Notes: generated by a model from the letters alone, not told the origin. Counted from the first letter of the stretch, positions 8,470 to 18,500 are shown. The stretch is DNA of 64,000 nt from DASVTU01 sp036387415 (GCA_036387415.1 DASVTU010000039.1:372001-436000), one strand, 5' to 3'. Translations and numbers: made by a program.

Positions 8470-9780
8470 TTAGTTCGACGCCTCTCGCTCCTTCAATTCC
8501 CTCATCCGACGACTTCCCAACCACAGCAGCACCGCGCTCAAGAGGCACGCTGCCGGACACAACAGCAAGCCGTATCTCATCTGCGTGGGATTTGTCCTGA
8601 CGCCGAGCCAGTCGTTCACCTTCCCGATGACGGGCGCGCCGATGCCGTATGCGACGATGTTGACGGTGAAGAAGTAGATGCCTATGCCGAGGCCGCGCAA
8701 CTGTGGCCCGGCGATGTCGTGCACGTCGGCGGCGGCGGGTCCGAGCCACATCAGCGCGAGACCGAGTAGGAAGAAGTTGGCGACAAGAAGCAACGCGGCG
8801 TTGTTGCTAAAGAGCAGCAGCAGCCAGAGCGGAATCGAGAGGATGGCGGCGTAGGCGCTAAAGAGCATGCGCCCGCCTCCGCCCGTCCGTTTGCGAAAGC
8901 GGTCGGAGAGTGCGCCGCCCAAAATCGTGCCCGGCACGCCCGCCGACACAGACAGGATTCCCGCCAGCATCCCGATAACCGACAGGCTCAAACCGTGCAC
9001 ACGCGCAAAGAACGACGGTCCCCAGATAGAGAGACTGTTCGAGGCCAGCCCGAACAACGCGTAACCCAGAAAGAGATAGCGCAGAGGCACGGAGCGAAGA
9101 AGGATTTTCCAATCCTTGCTGGTGTAACGACTCGGCGTGGTTTCGGTCGAGCCGCGCTGCGTCTCCCTGAGCGAGAGCACGAAGAGGCATACGACGAGGC
9201 CGGGGAAACCGAGCAAGTAAAACGCCCAACGCCAACCCACCGTGTCGCCGAGCCAACCGCCGACGAAGAAAGCGACTCCGCCGCCCACCGCGATGCCCGA
9301 AGAATAAATCGCCTGCACCGTGGCGCGCATGCGCGGCGGAAAGTAATCGCTCAAGAGCGAGAGCGCGGCGGGGCCGAGCGTAGCCTCGCCCACACCAACC
9401 ATTACGCGGCAAAAAAAGAGCGTCCAGAAACTATCTGCGAAGCCCGTCAATCCCGAAAACAAACTCCACACCGCGAGTCCTCCGGCGATAAGTTTTTTCC
9501 GTGAGATGCGGTCGGCCAGACGCCCGAACGGAATGCCAAGCAGCGTGTAGAAGATAACGAACGAGGTCGTGCCGAGCAACGCGAGTTGCAAATCGGTGAA
9601 GGCCATCTCCTTCTTAATCGGCGTAAACAGGATGTAGATGAGCGTGCGGTCGAGAAAATTCAGGAGATACACAAACGTCAGCACGCCGAGCGCGTACCAC
9701 GACGAATTCGGAATCTTTTCAACCGCTGCAGGCTCCACGCCCGCCCGGTCTAATGCTGCGCTTGTAGACATACGTTTCAC
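8470..9780 (-). CDS. MFS transporter (spinster-like)
   Basis: This 436-residue membrane protein has about twelve hydrophobic segments and the MFS loop motif GIPFGRLADRISRKK between helices 2 and 3, repeated less exactly as GGALSDRFRKR in the second half. The sequence RVMVGVGEATLGPAALSLLSDYFPP is typical of the spinster/sugar-phosphate-like branch of the superfamily. The substrate is unknown. The tail GSRRMRELKEREASN is cytoplasmic. It may be cotranscribed with the MaoC gene upstream, although a short pyrimidine-rich stretch separates them. Confidence 0.88.
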   Translation of the reverse strand: MKRMSTSAALDRAGVEPAAVEKIPNSSWYALGVLTFVYLLNFLDRTLIYILFTPIKKEMAFTDLQLALLGTTSFVIFYTLLGIPFGRLADRISRKKLIAGGLAVWSLFSGLTGFADSFWTLFFCRVMVGVGEATLGPAALSLLSDYFPPRMRATVQAIYSSGIAVGGGVAFFVGGWLGDTVGWRWAFYLLGFPGLVVCLFVLSLRETQRGSTETTPSRYTSKDWKILLRSVPLRYLFLGYALFGLASNSLSIWGPSFFARVHGLSLSVIGMLAGILSVSAGVPGTILGGALSDRFRKRTGGGGRMLFSAYAAILSIPLWLLLLFSNNAALLLVANFFLLGLALMWLGPAAADVHDIAGPQLRGLGIGIYFFTVNIVAYGIGAPVIGKVNDWLGVRTNPTQMRYGLLLCPAACLLSAVLLWLGSRRMRELKEREASN

Positions 9781-9828
9781 TCAGGGCAAACTGAAAACAT
9801 CTCGCTCGTTCAGTTACCTTTTGCCTTT

Positions 9829-10236
9829 TTACTTTTGTCTTTCTTCGACGAGGACGACGGCTTCGCCGCGAATCAACTGCTCGCCGCGATGGTTAAAGCA
9901 GACGGTTTCGAGCGTGGCGATTGGCTTGTCGTCTCTGATTTTCGTGACGGTGACGCGAGCCGTCACCGTATCGCCGGGATAGACGGGCGCGACAAACTGC
10001 AAACTCTGGCTCAAGTAGACCGTGCCGCGACCCGGCAACTCGTTGGCGAGCAGAGCCGAGATAAGCGACGCGCTCAACATCCCGTGAGCGATGCGGCGAC
10101 CGAAACGCGTCCCCGCCGCATACTCGTCGTCGAGATGGACGGGATTGTGGTCGCCCGTCAAATACGCAAACACACGAATGTCTTCATCCGTAATCGTCTT
10201 CGACATCGTGGCCGTGTCGCCGACCTGTAGAGTCAT
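9829..10236 (-). CDS. MaoC-family (R)-specific enoyl-CoA hydratase
   Basis: This 135-residue single hot-dog domain protein carries the hydratase motif GDHNPVHLDD near residue 28, whose Asp and His act on trans-2-enoyl-CoA, plus RIAHGMLSASLISALLANELPG. The length fits PhaJ-like hydratases. The ATG at 10236 was chosen because GAGAAG lies eight bases before it; a GTG ten codons upstream lacks a site. Its place beside an acyl-CoA synthetase and a KAS III-like gene suggests fatty acyl metabolism. Confidence 0.87.
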   Translation of the reverse strand: MTLQVGDTATMSKTITDEDIRVFAYLTGDHNPVHLDDEYAAGTRFGRRIAHGMLSASLISALLANELPGRGTVYLSQSLQFVAPVYPGDTVTARVTVTKIRDDKPIATLETVCFNHRGEQLIRGEAVVLVEERQK

Positions 10237-10272
10237 AAATTCAACTTCTCTTTCCGAAGCACACAAGAATTA

Positions 10273-10413
10273 GCCACAGAGACACGGAGACACAGAGAAG
10301 ATAAAAGGTAGGCAAGAAGAATCGCTTGCCATCTTCACTTTTCCCTTTTTACTTTTGCCTTTCGCCGTTTCCTTTTGCCTTCATCCACTCCGTGTTTCTG
10401 TATCTCTGTGGCT
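10273..10413. repeat. CACAGAG-family intergenic hairpin
   Basis: Left arm GCCACAGAGACACGGAGAC, right arm CTCCGTGTTTCTGTATCTCTGTGGC, with inner arms AAAAGGTAGGCAAGAAG and CTTTTCCCTTTTTACTTTTGCC. It lies between two co-directional genes (alpha/beta hydrolase and MaoC hydratase) and so would end or pause transcripts inside an apparent operon. Confidence 0.75.
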
Positions 10414-10431
10414 AAATTTTGTCATGGCTTC

Positions 10432-11445
10432 TTAGTTTGACGAGCCGCCGAGAAACTGCAAGACCGCCGCGTTGAATTCCGCTGCCTTCTCGACCTGCGG
10501 GACATGTCCGCATTGCTCGAAGACGACGAATCGCGCGGCGGGCATCTCCTTCTTGAAGCGTTCGCCTTCGCGCGCAAACGGTGTGAGTCCGTCGTCGCGT
10601 CCCCAGATGATGAGCGTCGGTTGTTTGATGGCGGCGAGACGGTTGTCGAGCATGTCTTCGTTGCGCGCGATTGATTCGATGAGACGCTGAATCGTATAAC
10701 CGTCGCCCGCCGCAAGTCTCTGCGTGAGCATGAGGTCAATCGCCGCGTCGTTCGTGAAGAGTTGCTTGTTATAAAAGACGAGCGACGCCAGTTGTCGCAT
10801 CCCTTCGCGCGTCGTGGGGTTCAGGCCGCTGAGCGACTTCAAATCAAAATCCTTCGGCGGCGCGAATCCGGCGGCGTCCGCCAGCACCAGTCGTTCGACC
10901 TTCGAGGGATGCGCGAGCGCGTAGGCGGCGGCAATCCAGCCGCCCATCGAATTGCCGACGAGCGACGCCTTCTCGATTTTCAACTCACTGAGAAACTTGT
11001 CGAGGAAATCGACGTAGGTGGTGATGCGGTAGTTAATCAACGGCTTGTCGGAACGACCGAAGCCAATCTGGTCGGGCACGACGACGCGATATTTCTGCGC
11101 GAGTGTGCCGACGTTGAAAGCCCAATTCATCGTGTTGCCGCCAAGCCCGTGCAGCAAGACGACGACGGGGCCGCTCCCCGCTTCGACATAATGAATCTTC
11201 ATGCCGAAGACGTTGGCTTCCTTGCTGCTCGACGCCGGAGCAGGCGTCTGCACAACGGAAGCAAGCGCAGCAGGAGCGACGTGGACGAGGCCGGTTTTCG
11301 CGTGCCGCGTTGCTGTGGCAACGCGATGCAATCTCTGTGCGAAAGCAGTCGGCTGTGGAGCGAAGCCGCACAGCGCGGCGAAGACGATGAGGCAAGTGGA
11401 GAGAGAAACGGCGACGCGTTTGGTGGTCGGGCGGCTGGCGTTCAT
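10432..11445 (-). CDS. Exported alpha/beta hydrolase
   Basis: This 337-residue protein has a probable signal peptide (hydrophobic stretch at about residues 13-30, ending near TAFAQ). The hydrolase core has the oxyanion motif HGLGGNTMNW, nucleophile Ser in GNSMGGW, acid in WGRDDGL and His in CGHVPQVE, so the catalytic set is complete. The ATG at 11445 follows an AAAGGAG site by eight bases; the longer frame from 11514 has none. It might act on esters or lactones in the periplasm; the substrate is unknown. It lies directly downstream of the acyl-CoA synthetase gene. Confidence 0.87.
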   Translation of the reverse strand: MNASRPTTKRVAVSLSTCLIVFAALCGFAPQPTAFAQRLHRVATATRHAKTGLVHVAPAALASVVQTPAPASSSKEANVFGMKIHYVEAGSGPVVVLLHGLGGNTMNWAFNVGTLAQKYRVVVPDQIGFGRSDKPLINYRITTYVDFLDKFLSELKIEKASLVGNSMGGWIAAAYALAHPSKVERLVLADAAGFAPPKDFDLKSLSGLNPTTREGMRQLASLVFYNKQLFTNDAAIDLMLTQRLAAGDGYTIQRLIESIARNEDMLDNRLAAIKQPTLIIWGRDDGLTPFAREGERFKKEMPAARFVVFEQCGHVPQVEKAAEFNAAVLQFLGGSSN

Positions 11446-11510
11446 GCTGCGTGCTCCTTTGAAAATACTTGAGAAGAATGGTGACTTGAGGCGCGCGTGT
11501 GTGCGTCGCT

Positions 11511-13316
11511 TCATGCGTAAAGACTCCGTAAAAGGTCGCCGTAGCGCGTCGTCACCACGTCGCGTTTGAGTTTCATCGTCGGCGTCACCTCGTCTGTCTC
11601 GACCGCGAAATCTTGTTCGAGGATGGTGAATTTTTTGATGGATTCGCTTGACGACACGCGACGATTAACGCCGTCGATAATCTCCTGCACCATGTCTCGC
11701 ATCTTCTCATGGCGCGCGAGTTCCGAGACGCTACGGTGTTCGATGGCGTGTGTGCGTGCGTACTCGGCAGCCTCCTGCGCGTTGAGCGTGATGAGCGCGA
11801 CGAGATAGCTTTTCCCCTCGCCGTAGACGAAAGCGTGGCTCACCAGATGGTGTTCCTTAATCAGATTCTCGACGAACGACGGCGCAATCTTCTTCCCCGT
11901 CGAAGTGACGATTAACTCTTTCTTGCGTCCTGTGATTTTCAAAAAACCGTCGGCGTCTATCTCGCCCAGGTCGCCCGTCAGCAACCAACCATCGCGCAAG
12001 ACCTCTGCGGTCTTCTCCGGCTCTCTGTAGTAGCCGCTAAACATCATCTCGCTCTGCACCAGTATCTCGCCGTCTGCGCCGAGTTCGACGCGGCATCCCG
12101 GCATCGGCGCGCCGACCGTGCCGAACTTGTAATTTTCTGGACGGTTGAAGGCGACGCAGATGTTTTCCGTCAACCCGTAAGCCTGCAAGACGGGAATGCC
12201 GCAGGCGTCGAAAAACTCCGCGACTTCAAAGGGCAGAGGCGCGCCGCCCGAAGTGGCGAGACGGAGGCGACCGCCGAAGTAGTTCTTCAAGCGTTGGAGC
12301 ACGGGCAGCGCGTTGGTCTCGTAGTCCGCCTGCAACTGGGACGGAATGTTTTCTCTCGCCTGTCGCAGACGCGAAATCTCGCGGCCACGCTCAAGGGCTT
12401 CATAGAAACAGCGGCGTTCATCTTCCGTCGTTTGTTCGAGGTCGGCGACGACGCGCGCGTGAATCTTCTCGAAGAAGCGCGGGAGGCTGGCGAAGACCGT
12501 CGGCTTCACTTCCAGCATGTACGCGCCGAGTCGCGTGAGGTCGTCAACAAAATATGCGGACGCGCCCGCGTACAGGCGATTGTAGAGGCCGGAGATGCGT
12601 TCGGCGACGTGACAAAAAGGAAGGTAGGAAAACGACACGTCAGTGTCGTAAATCGGAATCGTCGCGCGCAGAGATTCGACGCTGTTGATGATGTAGCGAT
12701 GACTCAGACACGCGCCCTTCGGCAATCCCGTCGTGCCCGAAGTGTAGACGAGAATCGCCGTGTCTTCCGCGTCCGCGCTCTCGCCGCGCTCGCGCAGCAG
12801 AGGCATGAATCTCTCAAGGCTCTCACGACCGCGACGCAAAAACTCGTTGTAGCTCACGACGCCTTCCGCGTCTGCTGCCGCCTCCGCGTCGAGCGCGACG
12901 ACCGCCTTGAGTTTCGGCAGACGGTCGCGGACGCTCAGGATTTTGTCGAGTTGCGCTCTGGTATCGACGAGCACGAATTCCGCATCCGAATGATTGATGA
13001 TGTAGAGACACTGCTCCGCAGAACTCGTCGGGTAGAGACCGACGCCGATGCCGCCCGCGCTAATCGTGCCGATGTCGCCCACAGGCCACTGCGCCACGTT
13101 GCCCATCAGCAGACAGACCGACGCCCCGCGCGTCAACCCCGCCGACAGCAACGCACACCCGAACGCATGCACGTCTTCCCCGAACTGCTCCCAAGAAACG
13201 CCCTCCCACGCGCCTTCGCGCCGGACAAAAAACACGTCGCGCCTCGCACCGCCCTCGCGCGCCACATACTGCCCGACGCGTTCACGAAACAGCGCATAGA
13301 TGTTCGGATAACTCAT
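11511..13316 (-). CDS. Long-chain fatty acyl-CoA synthetase (AMP-binding)
   Basis: This 601-residue cytoplasmic ligase activates a fatty acid with ATP and transfers it to CoA. It shows the P-loop-like LVYTSGTTGLPKGACLSH (near residue 195), the A5-type YGLTE motif, the LTGDLGEIDADGFLKITGRKKE hinge region and a C-terminal DEVTPTMKLKR with the catalytic Lys. The length and the MSYPNIYALFRERV start match the FadD15-like branch of bacterial long-chain synthetases. It is part of a leftward group with the KAS III-like gene and hydrolases, separated from the former by a repeat hairpin. Confidence 0.92.
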   Translation of the reverse strand: MSYPNIYALFRERVGQYVAREGGARRDVFFVRREGAWEGVSWEQFGEDVHAFGCALLSAGLTRGASVCLLMGNVAQWPVGDIGTISAGGIGVGLYPTSSAEQCLYIINHSDAEFVLVDTRAQLDKILSVRDRLPKLKAVVALDAEAAADAEGVVSYNEFLRRGRESLERFMPLLRERGESADAEDTAILVYTSGTTGLPKGACLSHRYIINSVESLRATIPIYDTDVSFSYLPFCHVAERISGLYNRLYAGASAYFVDDLTRLGAYMLEVKPTVFASLPRFFEKIHARVVADLEQTTEDERRCFYEALERGREISRLRQARENIPSQLQADYETNALPVLQRLKNYFGGRLRLATSGGAPLPFEVAEFFDACGIPVLQAYGLTENICVAFNRPENYKFGTVGAPMPGCRVELGADGEILVQSEMMFSGYYREPEKTAEVLRDGWLLTGDLGEIDADGFLKITGRKKELIVTSTGKKIAPSFVENLIKEHHLVSHAFVYGEGKSYLVALITLNAQEAAEYARTHAIEHRSVSELARHEKMRDMVQEIIDGVNRRVSSSESIKKFTILEQDFAVETDEVTPTMKLKRDVVTTRYGDLLRSLYA

Positions 13317-13321
13317 AAGAA

Positions 13322-13516
13322 TTGTGGATTGCGGAATTCGGATTGCGGATTGGAAGAACAGGAGTCAGAAGCCAGTAGTCGGGAGTCAGTAGAAAAGCTT
13401 TGCTGAGTAGACACGCTTGACGAGCTTTACTCTCAAACGCCTTCCAGTTCTTCTACTGGCTACTGAATTCTGACTCCTGAATTTGTTCTTCCAATCCTCA
13501 ATCCGGATTCCGCATT
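13322..13516. repeat. GATTGCGG / AGTCAGTAG intergenic hairpin
   Basis: A long imperfect inverted repeat: GGATTGCGGAATTCGGATTG with GGAAGAACAGGAGTCAGAAG on the left; TGACTCCTGAATTTGTTCTTCC and AATCCGGATTCCGC on the right, with CCAGTAG/CTACTGG inside. It touches the stop codon of the KAS III-like gene. Same family as 37681-37880. Confidence 0.75.
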
Positions 13517-14506
13517 CTAAAATCGAAAGGCTGTGCAGGCCATGTTGAGGCCGCCGCCGGAGGCGCACATGACAAAGATGTCGCCGGGCTTGAGTTTGCC
13601 TTCGTGCACGGCGTCGTCCAAGACCATCGGGATGCAGGCCGAACCCGTGTAACCCCACTTGCCCATGATGGTGTGCGTCCGTTCCAACGGTAGTTCAAAT
13701 CGCTGCATGACCTCTTTTATCGTGCTCAAGTTGACCTGCGTAAAGAGAAAGAGCGATACGTCTTCGAGCGCGAGATGCGCTTTGCCGAGCACTTCTCGAA
13801 CAATCGCAGGCCACCCTTCGGTGTTTACTTCCGACGGATATTTTTTTGCGAAACGCAGTTTTGCCCACATGCCTTCGGCAAGCACCTCGGCAGTAACGGG
13901 CATGCGCGTGCCGCCCGCATAGATGCCCATGTGGTCGTGATAGCTTCCCTCGGCGACGAGCTTCGACGCGAGAAAGCCGGGGCGTTCTTCCGAAGCCTGC
14001 AAGACAACTGCGCCTGCGCCGTCGGCAAAGATGGTCGCCGTCTTCTTCTCCGTCCAGTCGAGATACTTACTCATCGCGTATGCGCCGACGACGAGCACGT
14101 TCCGGTAAGACGAATCGGCGATGATGTATTTCGAGGCCGTGTCGAGCGCGGTGACGAAGCCCGCGCACGCCGAGTTGATGTCGAAAGTCCCCGCGTTCCG
14201 TGCGCCGAGACGATGCTGCACGACGACCGATGTCGCGGGCGAGATGTATTCGGGCGTGTCGGTAGCGAGCACGATGAGATTCAACTCCTCGGCGGCGACG
14301 CCCGACGCGGCGAGCGCGCGCCGCGCCGCTTCCGTCGCGAGGTCGGCGGTGCTCTCGTCTTCGGCGCAGACGTGACGCTCACGTATACCGAGCACTTGCG
14401 AGACGAATTCGTCGATGTCCTCGCCGAGCATGCGGCTTAGTTCCGCGTTTGTGATGACTTTCTCCGGCACAAACGAGCCGGTTCCGATGATGCGTGCGTA
14501 TGTCAT
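13517..14506 (-). CDS. KAS III (FabH)-like protein with altered active site
   Basis: This 329-residue protein has the thiolase fold. The nucleophile Cys is present in INSACAGFVTALD near residue 114. The motif that normally supplies His (HQAN) reads FTQVN, and the one that supplies Asn (YGNTS) reads WGYTGSACIP, so two of the three catalytic residues of FabH are replaced. The C-terminal FVMCASGGGLNMACTAFRF is otherwise typical. It may therefore be an acyltransferase or hold an acyl chain instead of performing decarboxylating condensation. It lies beside an acyl-CoA synthetase and alpha/beta hydrolases. Confidence 0.85.
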   Translation of the reverse strand: MTYARIIGTGSFVPEKVITNAELSRMLGEDIDEFVSQVLGIRERHVCAEDESTADLATEAARRALAASGVAAEELNLIVLATDTPEYISPATSVVVQHRLGARNAGTFDINSACAGFVTALDTASKYIIADSSYRNVLVVGAYAMSKYLDWTEKKTATIFADGAGAVVLQASEERPGFLASKLVAEGSYHDHMGIYAGGTRMPVTAEVLAEGMWAKLRFAKKYPSEVNTEGWPAIVREVLGKAHLALEDVSLFLFTQVNLSTIKEVMQRFELPLERTHTIMGKWGYTGSACIPMVLDDAVHEGKLKPGDIFVMCASGGGLNMACTAFRF

Positions 14507-14560
14507 GATTCACTTCTTCAACGGCAAAACTTCATGAAAACCAAACGTCTGCTTCTAAAA

Positions 14561-15373
14561 CTATGCTTCTCTTTCACTGACGCTCTCGATGAATTCCAAG
14601 ACGGCGCGGTTGAATTCCGTGGTCTGCTCGATAAAGAACGTATGGCTGCCGCCCTCTATAACACGCAACTGTGCGCCGGGGATGCGTGCGGCGAGATTGA
14701 GTGAATTTTCGCTCGGCACAATCACATCGCGGTCGCCTGTAATGACGAGCGTGGGCGTTTTGATTTGGGCCACCCTCGCTTCGGCATCGAAGGCCATCGC
14801 GGCTTGCAGTTGGTGCAGATAGACATACTCCGGCACAGGATTCTGTGCGCGTAATTCGATGACACGTTCGACCTCGGCGCGCTCGCGCCCGGCGTAGTCT
14901 TCGGAGAACGCGAGCAGTAGATTTTCCCTGACGCGTTGTTCCGTGTTCAGCCCTTTGGTTGAAGCGATGGCGGCGAGCGTCTCCGGTGATGGCGGCGCGT
15001 GTCGCGGCCCGCCGTAGCTCGTACAACATAGAACGAGGCTGCGCGTTCGCTCAGGATACGCGAGCGCAAACTCCTGCGCGACGAAGCCGCCGAAGGATGC
15101 TCCGAGGATGTGTGCGCTCCTGATGCCGAGGGCGTGGAGCAAGTCTGCCGCGTCATCCGCGATGGTGCGAATCGAGAGCGGTTCGTCGCGTTGTTCAGAG
15201 CGTGCGACGCCGCGCGGGTCGAAGACGATGGTGCGAAACCGTCCGGCGAATGCCGGAATCTGCTTGAACCAAATCCAACGTCCAGTCCCGAAGCCGGGAA
15301 TGAGGATGAGCGGCTCGCCCTCGCCCTGCTCCTCGTAGTAGAGCCGCACATCTCTCAACTGAATCTCAGGCAT
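14561..15373 (-). CDS. Alpha/beta hydrolase (enol-lactonase-like)
   Basis: This 270-residue hydrolase has the motif PGFGTGRWIW for the oxyanion hole, Ser in GASFGGFVAQEFA near residue 95, Asp in GDRDVIVPS and His in GGSHTFFIEQ. No signal peptide follows the chosen ATG (MPEIQLRDV); the frame runs 27 codons further 5' into the repeat element and that extension looks unreal. Sequence flavour is of 3-oxoadipate enol-lactonase-like enzymes, but no aromatic degradation genes are near. A Ser nucleophile separates it from OleB-type enzymes, which use Asp. Confidence 0.85.
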   Translation of the reverse strand: MPEIQLRDVRLYYEEQGEGEPLILIPGFGTGRWIWFKQIPAFAGRFRTIVFDPRGVARSEQRDEPLSIRTIADDAADLLHALGIRSAHILGASFGGFVAQEFALAYPERTRSLVLCCTSYGGPRHAPPSPETLAAIASTKGLNTEQRVRENLLLAFSEDYAGRERAEVERVIELRAQNPVPEYVYLHQLQAAMAFDAEARVAQIKTPTLVITGDRDVIVPSENSLNLAARIPGAQLRVIEGGSHTFFIEQTTEFNRAVLEFIESVSEREA

Positions 15374-15382
15374 GGCGAAAGA

Positions 15383-15538
15383 AGTAGATAGTCCGAAAGC
15401 AGTAGACGGCAGACAGTAGCCAGTAGAAAAGCATTTCGTGTGTTGATTGGTCAACCCGTCGTGTATTGGTTAACTCGTTGTTCATGCTAACCGCTTTGTT
15501 TTTATGTGGGCTACCGTCTACTGACTACTGTCTGCTGT
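15383..15538. repeat. CAGTAGAC-family intergenic hairpin
   Basis: The left arm contains AGTAGACGGCAGACAGTAG, the right arm CTACCGTCTACTGACTACTG; TTGATTGGTCAACCCG and TTGGTTAACTCG lie in the middle. It lies directly after the TonB receptor gene and before the alpha/beta hydrolase, both on the minus strand. Confidence 0.7.
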
Positions 15539-15540
15539 TT

Positions 15541-18500
15541 TTAGAAGTTGAGTTTGAAGGCAAACTGTATGACGCGCGGCCCCGTGCTGGTCGAAGTGAT
15601 GCGCCCGAATGTTCCGAGGACGGAGATGTTGTTGTTCGGGTTGGCGAAGTTCGCCCAGTTGAACAGGTTGAAGAACTCTGTGCGAAACTCGCCTTGCAGA
15701 CTCTCGCGGAAGGGAATGAGTTTGACCACGGCGAAATCCATGTTCTTCTGTCCCGGCCCGGTCAGGATGTTGCGACCCGTGTTGCCGAACGGGGCGTTGG
15801 GGTCGAAGTTCAGAGCATTGCCGGGGAGCGTCGAGGGCGCGAAGGCCGCCGTGTTGAAGTATGCATTGAGACGGTCTTGCGTGCGCCCGCTACCTTCGAT
15901 GTCGCCGGAGAAGCCGGGACGGATGTTGGCGCGCTGGATGGTGTTGTTGTCCGGCGCTTGAACGATGGAGAAGGGCAAGCCCGTCTGCAATATCAGGATG
16001 CCATTGAATTGCCAGTTGTTGAGAAGCCAGCGCGACGCCGAATCGTTGCCGACGAGACCCGGCAGGTCGTAGACGAAACTGGCGACGAAGCGATGCGTGC
16101 GGTCGAAGTCGGAGCGACCGCGATTCGTCCGCCAGTTGAACTGGTCGCCGGGCGTGGCGGCGAGTTCGTTGATGGTGCCGCCGGAGTAGTAGTCGATGGA
16201 TTTGCCGAAGGTGTAGGCGGCGAGAAACTGTAGACCATCGCTGAAGCGTTTGGTGACGCTCGCCTGCAACGAGTTGTAGTTGGAATTAGACGATGACTGC
16301 ACTTGTTGGAGGCCGCCTGCGATGTTTTTCTGCGCCGAGATGAACGAGCCGAAGGGCAGCGAGAAGGTGTTGGTCCCGCGATTGTAGACGGGTTGATTGA
16401 GCGTGATAACTTGCAAGAGCTTCGTGCCCTTCGAGCCGACGTAGCCGACTTCGAGCAGGTAGTTGCGCGCGAATTCCCATTGCACGTTCATGTTGTACTG
16501 CTGGACATAGGGCGTGCGAAGGTTTGGGTCGATGAAGATGCCGCTGATGGCCGAGCCGAGCGGCGACGGTATCGAAGGATTGATGGGAAACGCGCCCGGC
16601 TGCGGCACGTTGGCCGCGAAGGGCGTGGCGAGCGGGCGAAAGATGCCGACGCCGAGCGTCAGATATGGAAAGTTCAAGAGTTGCGTGTTGGCGTAGCGTG
16701 TGGAAACGCGGTCGTAGTAGATGCCGTAGCCGCCGCGCAGCGCGAGCGAGCCGTCATCGTTCAAACGATACGCGAAGCCAACGCGCGGCGCGAAGTTGTT
16801 TTTGTCCTGCGGAATGAGCGTATCTTCGACGAGCGGCACGCCCGCAAGCGGGTCTTCGGCGTTGCCCGCCTGCACGAAGCCGTTGGGCGGTTGCGCGGGC
16901 GAGGCCAGTGTGCCGACACGAAACTGTTCGGGAATAAAATTGACGAGACGCCCGCGCGTGTCGCGCGGAAGACCGAAGAAGTCGTAACGCAAGCCGAGAT
17001 TGAGCGTCAGACGTTCGCTCAGTTTCCAGTCGTCTTGCACGAAGGCCGAGAGGTCGTTGACACGCAGGGCGCGGTCGTAGACGCCGGAACCGAGAATAGA
17101 GACCGATTGGCCGAGCAGGAAGTTGGTAAATGTCGGGAAGATGAGTTGGCCGCGCGAGAAGGCGTTGAAATAGAAGTTGACTTGCGAGCGTTTGTACTCG
17201 CCGCCCATCCGCAGTCGATGCTGACCCGCAACCACCGAGACGCTATCTTGAAAGCTGTAGGCGTTGATGCGCGAAGACTGGTCAGCGAAGGGCGACGAAC
17301 CCGTGTCGAAGAGACCCGTGACTGTAATGGTGGGTGCGCCGGGAAAGAGATTGCCGATTGGGTTTGTGATGCCGAACTGCTGCGCCGTGAAAGGCTCGAC
17401 GGGCACGGACGTGACGCGCAGACGACTGAAACCGAAACGCGCCTGATTAATCACGTTCGGGCTGAAAACGTAGGTGTCTGTCAGCGAGGTCAGTGTCTGG
17501 ATGATGTCGAGTTCGCCGCCCGTGCCGGGCAGTTGTCGCGTGCCGTTGCCGAGTCCGGCGAAGCTGTAGTTGGCCTGCTCGGTCGGGTTCGAGGCGAAGA
17601 AGTTTTTGGCCGAGATGTTGTGCGCGTCGCTAAACTTGAAGTCGAAATTGGCGTTGAACTGGTTTTCGGTGAAACGCGAGATGCCGGAGCGCGGCGTGAG
17701 CACGGGCGTCAGCGGAGCAAGACCCGCCGCAGCGTTAGACGACGGAATGGCGAAAGTGCCATCGGGGAGACGCGCGTTGAGCAGGGCGACCGAGATGGGA
17801 TTGATGAGCGCGGGGTTGAGGCCGAAGGCCGCGCCGAGTCCGGCGGCGGTGCGGTTGTCGTCGCGCAGTCCCGCCGGAATGAACGGGAACGTCAGGCTGT
17901 TCGTCAAAGACGCGCCGTTGCGTTCCTTCGTGCCTTGATAAGAGGCGAAAAAGAAGGCGCGATTCTTGACGATGGGGCCGCCGATGGTGCCGCCGAACTG
18001 GTTGCGGTTCAGGACTGGACGCGGCTGCTTGGTCGCGTTCAGGAAGAAGTCGTTGGCGTTCAACTTGCTGTTGCGTAAAAACTCGTAGAGCGAGCCATGA
18101 AACTCTGCGCCGCCCGAACGCGTCACGGCTTCGACGTTGCCGCCCGCGTTGCGACCCTGCGAGGCGTCGTAGAGCGAAGTCTGGACGATGAACTCTTGGA
18201 GGCTGTCGGTCGCAGGGACGGCGATGTTCGGCGTCGAGTTGGTGCCGATGGAGTTGGCATCGACGCCGTTGATGCGGACGCTGTTGCTCGTCGTGCGCTG
18301 GCCGTTGACGGAGATAATGGCGTCGCCGCGTCCGAGTTCCGTGTTGTTCGAGACGGACGACGAAGCGCCGGGCGAAAGCGTCAGGAGTTGTTGGAAATTG
18401 CGCGTCGGGAGCGGCAGTTGGCGGATGGCGCGTTCGTCCACCACGCGCCCGACCTACGAGCTTTCCTGCTGGACGAGCGACCCCTCCGCCGTCACCGTCA

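Noticed and set aside
10432..15373. Olefin biosynthesis (OleABCD) operon
   Set aside because: No OleD-type dehydrogenase is present, both hydrolases use a Ser nucleophile where OleB uses Asp, and the ligase is of the long-chain FadD type. The KAS III homologue also lacks the catalytic His.
16303..18078. Long open frame of 591 codons on the + strand opposite the TonB receptor gene
   Set aside because: It is a shadow of the real minus-strand gene: the minus strand encodes a clear receptor, while this frame is a low-complexity run of Arg, Glu, Asp and Val with no family features.
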